From: an uncultured Ruminococcus sp.
Lineage (GTDB): Bacteria; Bacillota; Clostridia; Oscillospirales; Ruminococcaceae
NCBI GenBank assembly: GCA_946537565.1
Contig: CAMNFW010000088.1
Location: forward strand, 1-8,075
Length of the DNA stretch: 8,075 nt
Direction of reading: 5' to 3'
Shown: in pieces, positions 7,364-8,075 of the stretch
Layout of the letters: each line of letters begins with the position of its first letter
Position numbering within the stretch: position 1 is the first letter of the stretch
Translations under genes and position numbers: made by a program
The notes under the pieces: generated by a model
The model's database searches: none
The model's input: the letters and a program-made list of their open reading frames with translations, nothing else
Told to the model about the DNA's origin: nothing

Positions 7364-7687
7364 ATGAGCGATATCAACGATGTAAACGAAAACGAGCTGG
7401 AAGAGGAAGAGGGTAACTATATAACCCTTACTGACGATGACGGCAATGATGTTCCCTTTGAGTTCCTTGCAAATGTGGAGTATGAGGGAAAGGATTATGC
7501 GGTACTTCTGCCTTTTGAAGCTGAAAATGACGAAGAGGAAGAGCAGCTGGTTATACTTGAAGTTATCACAGATGAAGAAAGTGAGAGCGTTGAGTTTCTT
7601 TCAGTTGAGGACGATGAAGTTCTTGAAGCAGTTTTTGCAGAATTTCTCAAGCTTCTTGATGAAGAGGAAGAAGCTGAAGAACAGTAA
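7364..7687 (+). CDS. DUF1292 family small acidic protein (YrzB-like)
   Basis: 107 residues, cytoplasmic, function unknown. The core from about 17 to 90 (NYITLTDDDGND, PFEFLANVEYEGKDYAVLLP, LVILEVITDEE) matches the pattern of DUF1292 proteins, which are widespread in Firmicutes. It is extraordinarily acidic: about 42 Asp or Glu residues against two Lys and no Arg, with Glu-rich runs at both ends. The start is secure, since GGAGG at 7352-7356 lies 7 bases before the ATG. It is a single-gene unit with its own promoter P1, a structured leader and a strong terminator. In other Firmicutes relatives often sit near ruvX-type housekeeping genes; that context is absent here. No catalytic or binding motif is visible. 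A reading frame overlapping it in another phase is an artefact of the GAA-rich sequence. Confidence 0.9.
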   Translation: MSDINDVNENELEEEEGNYITLTDDDGNDVPFEFLANVEYEGKDYAVLLPFEAENDEEEEQLVILEVITDEESESVEFLSVEDDEVLEAVFAEFLKLLDEEEEAEEQ

Positions 7688-7694
7688 GAAGTAT

Positions 7695-7738
7695 AAAAAA
7701 GCAGCTCCGGTGTTTTTTAGAACCGGGGCTGTTTTTTT
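7695..7738 (+). terminator. Rho-independent terminator after the DUF1292 gene
   Basis: Stem CAGCTCCGGT (7702-7711) with ACCGGGGCTG (7722-7731), ten pairs including one G-U, a 10-base loop and a run of seven T (7732-7738). An A-run (7695-7700) precedes the stem, so it may also act weakly on the opposite strand, from which gdhA converges. Confidence 0.93.
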
Positions 7739-7755
7739 GCAAGCGTACATAAGAA

Positions 7756-7786
7756 TACCCTCTGCCGGTCAGCACAGCAGAGGGTA
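7756..7786 (-). terminator. Hairpin downstream of gdhA, possible terminator
   Basis: Perfect 10-base stem TACCCTCTGC (7756-7765) with GCAGAGGGTA (7777-7786), 11-base loop. It lies 60 bases past the gdhA stop on the - strand. The following - strand sequence (TTCTTATG) is only modestly T-rich, and on the + strand AT-rich sequence follows. It could end gdhA transcripts or back up the preceding terminator. A further weak stem (ACTGAT 7814-7819 with ATCAGT 7828-7833) lies closer to gdhA but has no T-run on the - strand. Confidence 0.5.
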
Positions 7787-7845
7787 ATATTTTAATTATA
7801 TTCAGCTGCTTTCACTGATGAGTCACTATCAGTAATAATTTTTGA

Positions 7846-8075
<230 letters not shown>

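Noticed and set aside
7437..7787. 116-codon + strand frame overlapping the DUF1292 gene
   Set aside because: Lys/Met/Leu-rich product of GAA/GAG repeats read in another phase. It runs through the terminator and has no ribosome binding site.

Overview
The window looks like ordinary chromosomal DNA from a low-to-mid GC Gram-positive bacterium. Strong AGGAGG-type ribosome binding sites, consensus sigma-A promoters, a DUF1292 protein and the codon usage all suggest a Clostridia member. A Ruminococcus-like gut Oscillospiraceae fits best, but that assignment is inferred from protein style and not proven here. No tRNA, rRNA, CRISPR array, insertion sequence or phage gene was seen.

Layout, left to right. 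(1) A GH36 alpha-galactosidase on the + strand, missing its N-terminus at the window edge, with its catalytic motifs intact. (2) A 184-230 base spacer with weak promoter-like elements and a small dyad. (3) An 887-residue polytopic membrane protein: one N-terminal membrane helix, a long acidic, Asn/Pro/Tyr-rich linker, then about 25 further hydrophobic segments. Its function is unknown. (4) A strong RNA hairpin in the short gap that follows. (5) A two-component pair: a 7TM/HisKA_3 histidine kinase and a NarL/LuxR-type response regulator, overlapping by four bases. (6) A 211-base intergenic region with a near-consensus promoter, a palindrome over its -10 box, two abutting leader hairpins and a second extended -10 element. 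(7) A small, extremely acidic DUF1292 protein with a strong terminator. (8) The 3' end of an NADP-type glutamate dehydrogenase gene (gdhA), converging on the - strand.

The kinase and regulator form a clear signalling unit, perhaps transcribed with the membrane protein upstream, in which case that protein could be a target or accessory of the signal. This is inference from gene order only. GH36 and gdhA are metabolic neighbours (galactoside use, ammonia assimilation) with no evident link to the signalling genes. The part least explained by routine annotation is the structured leader in front of the DUF1292 gene. The large membrane protein beside the two-component system comes next.
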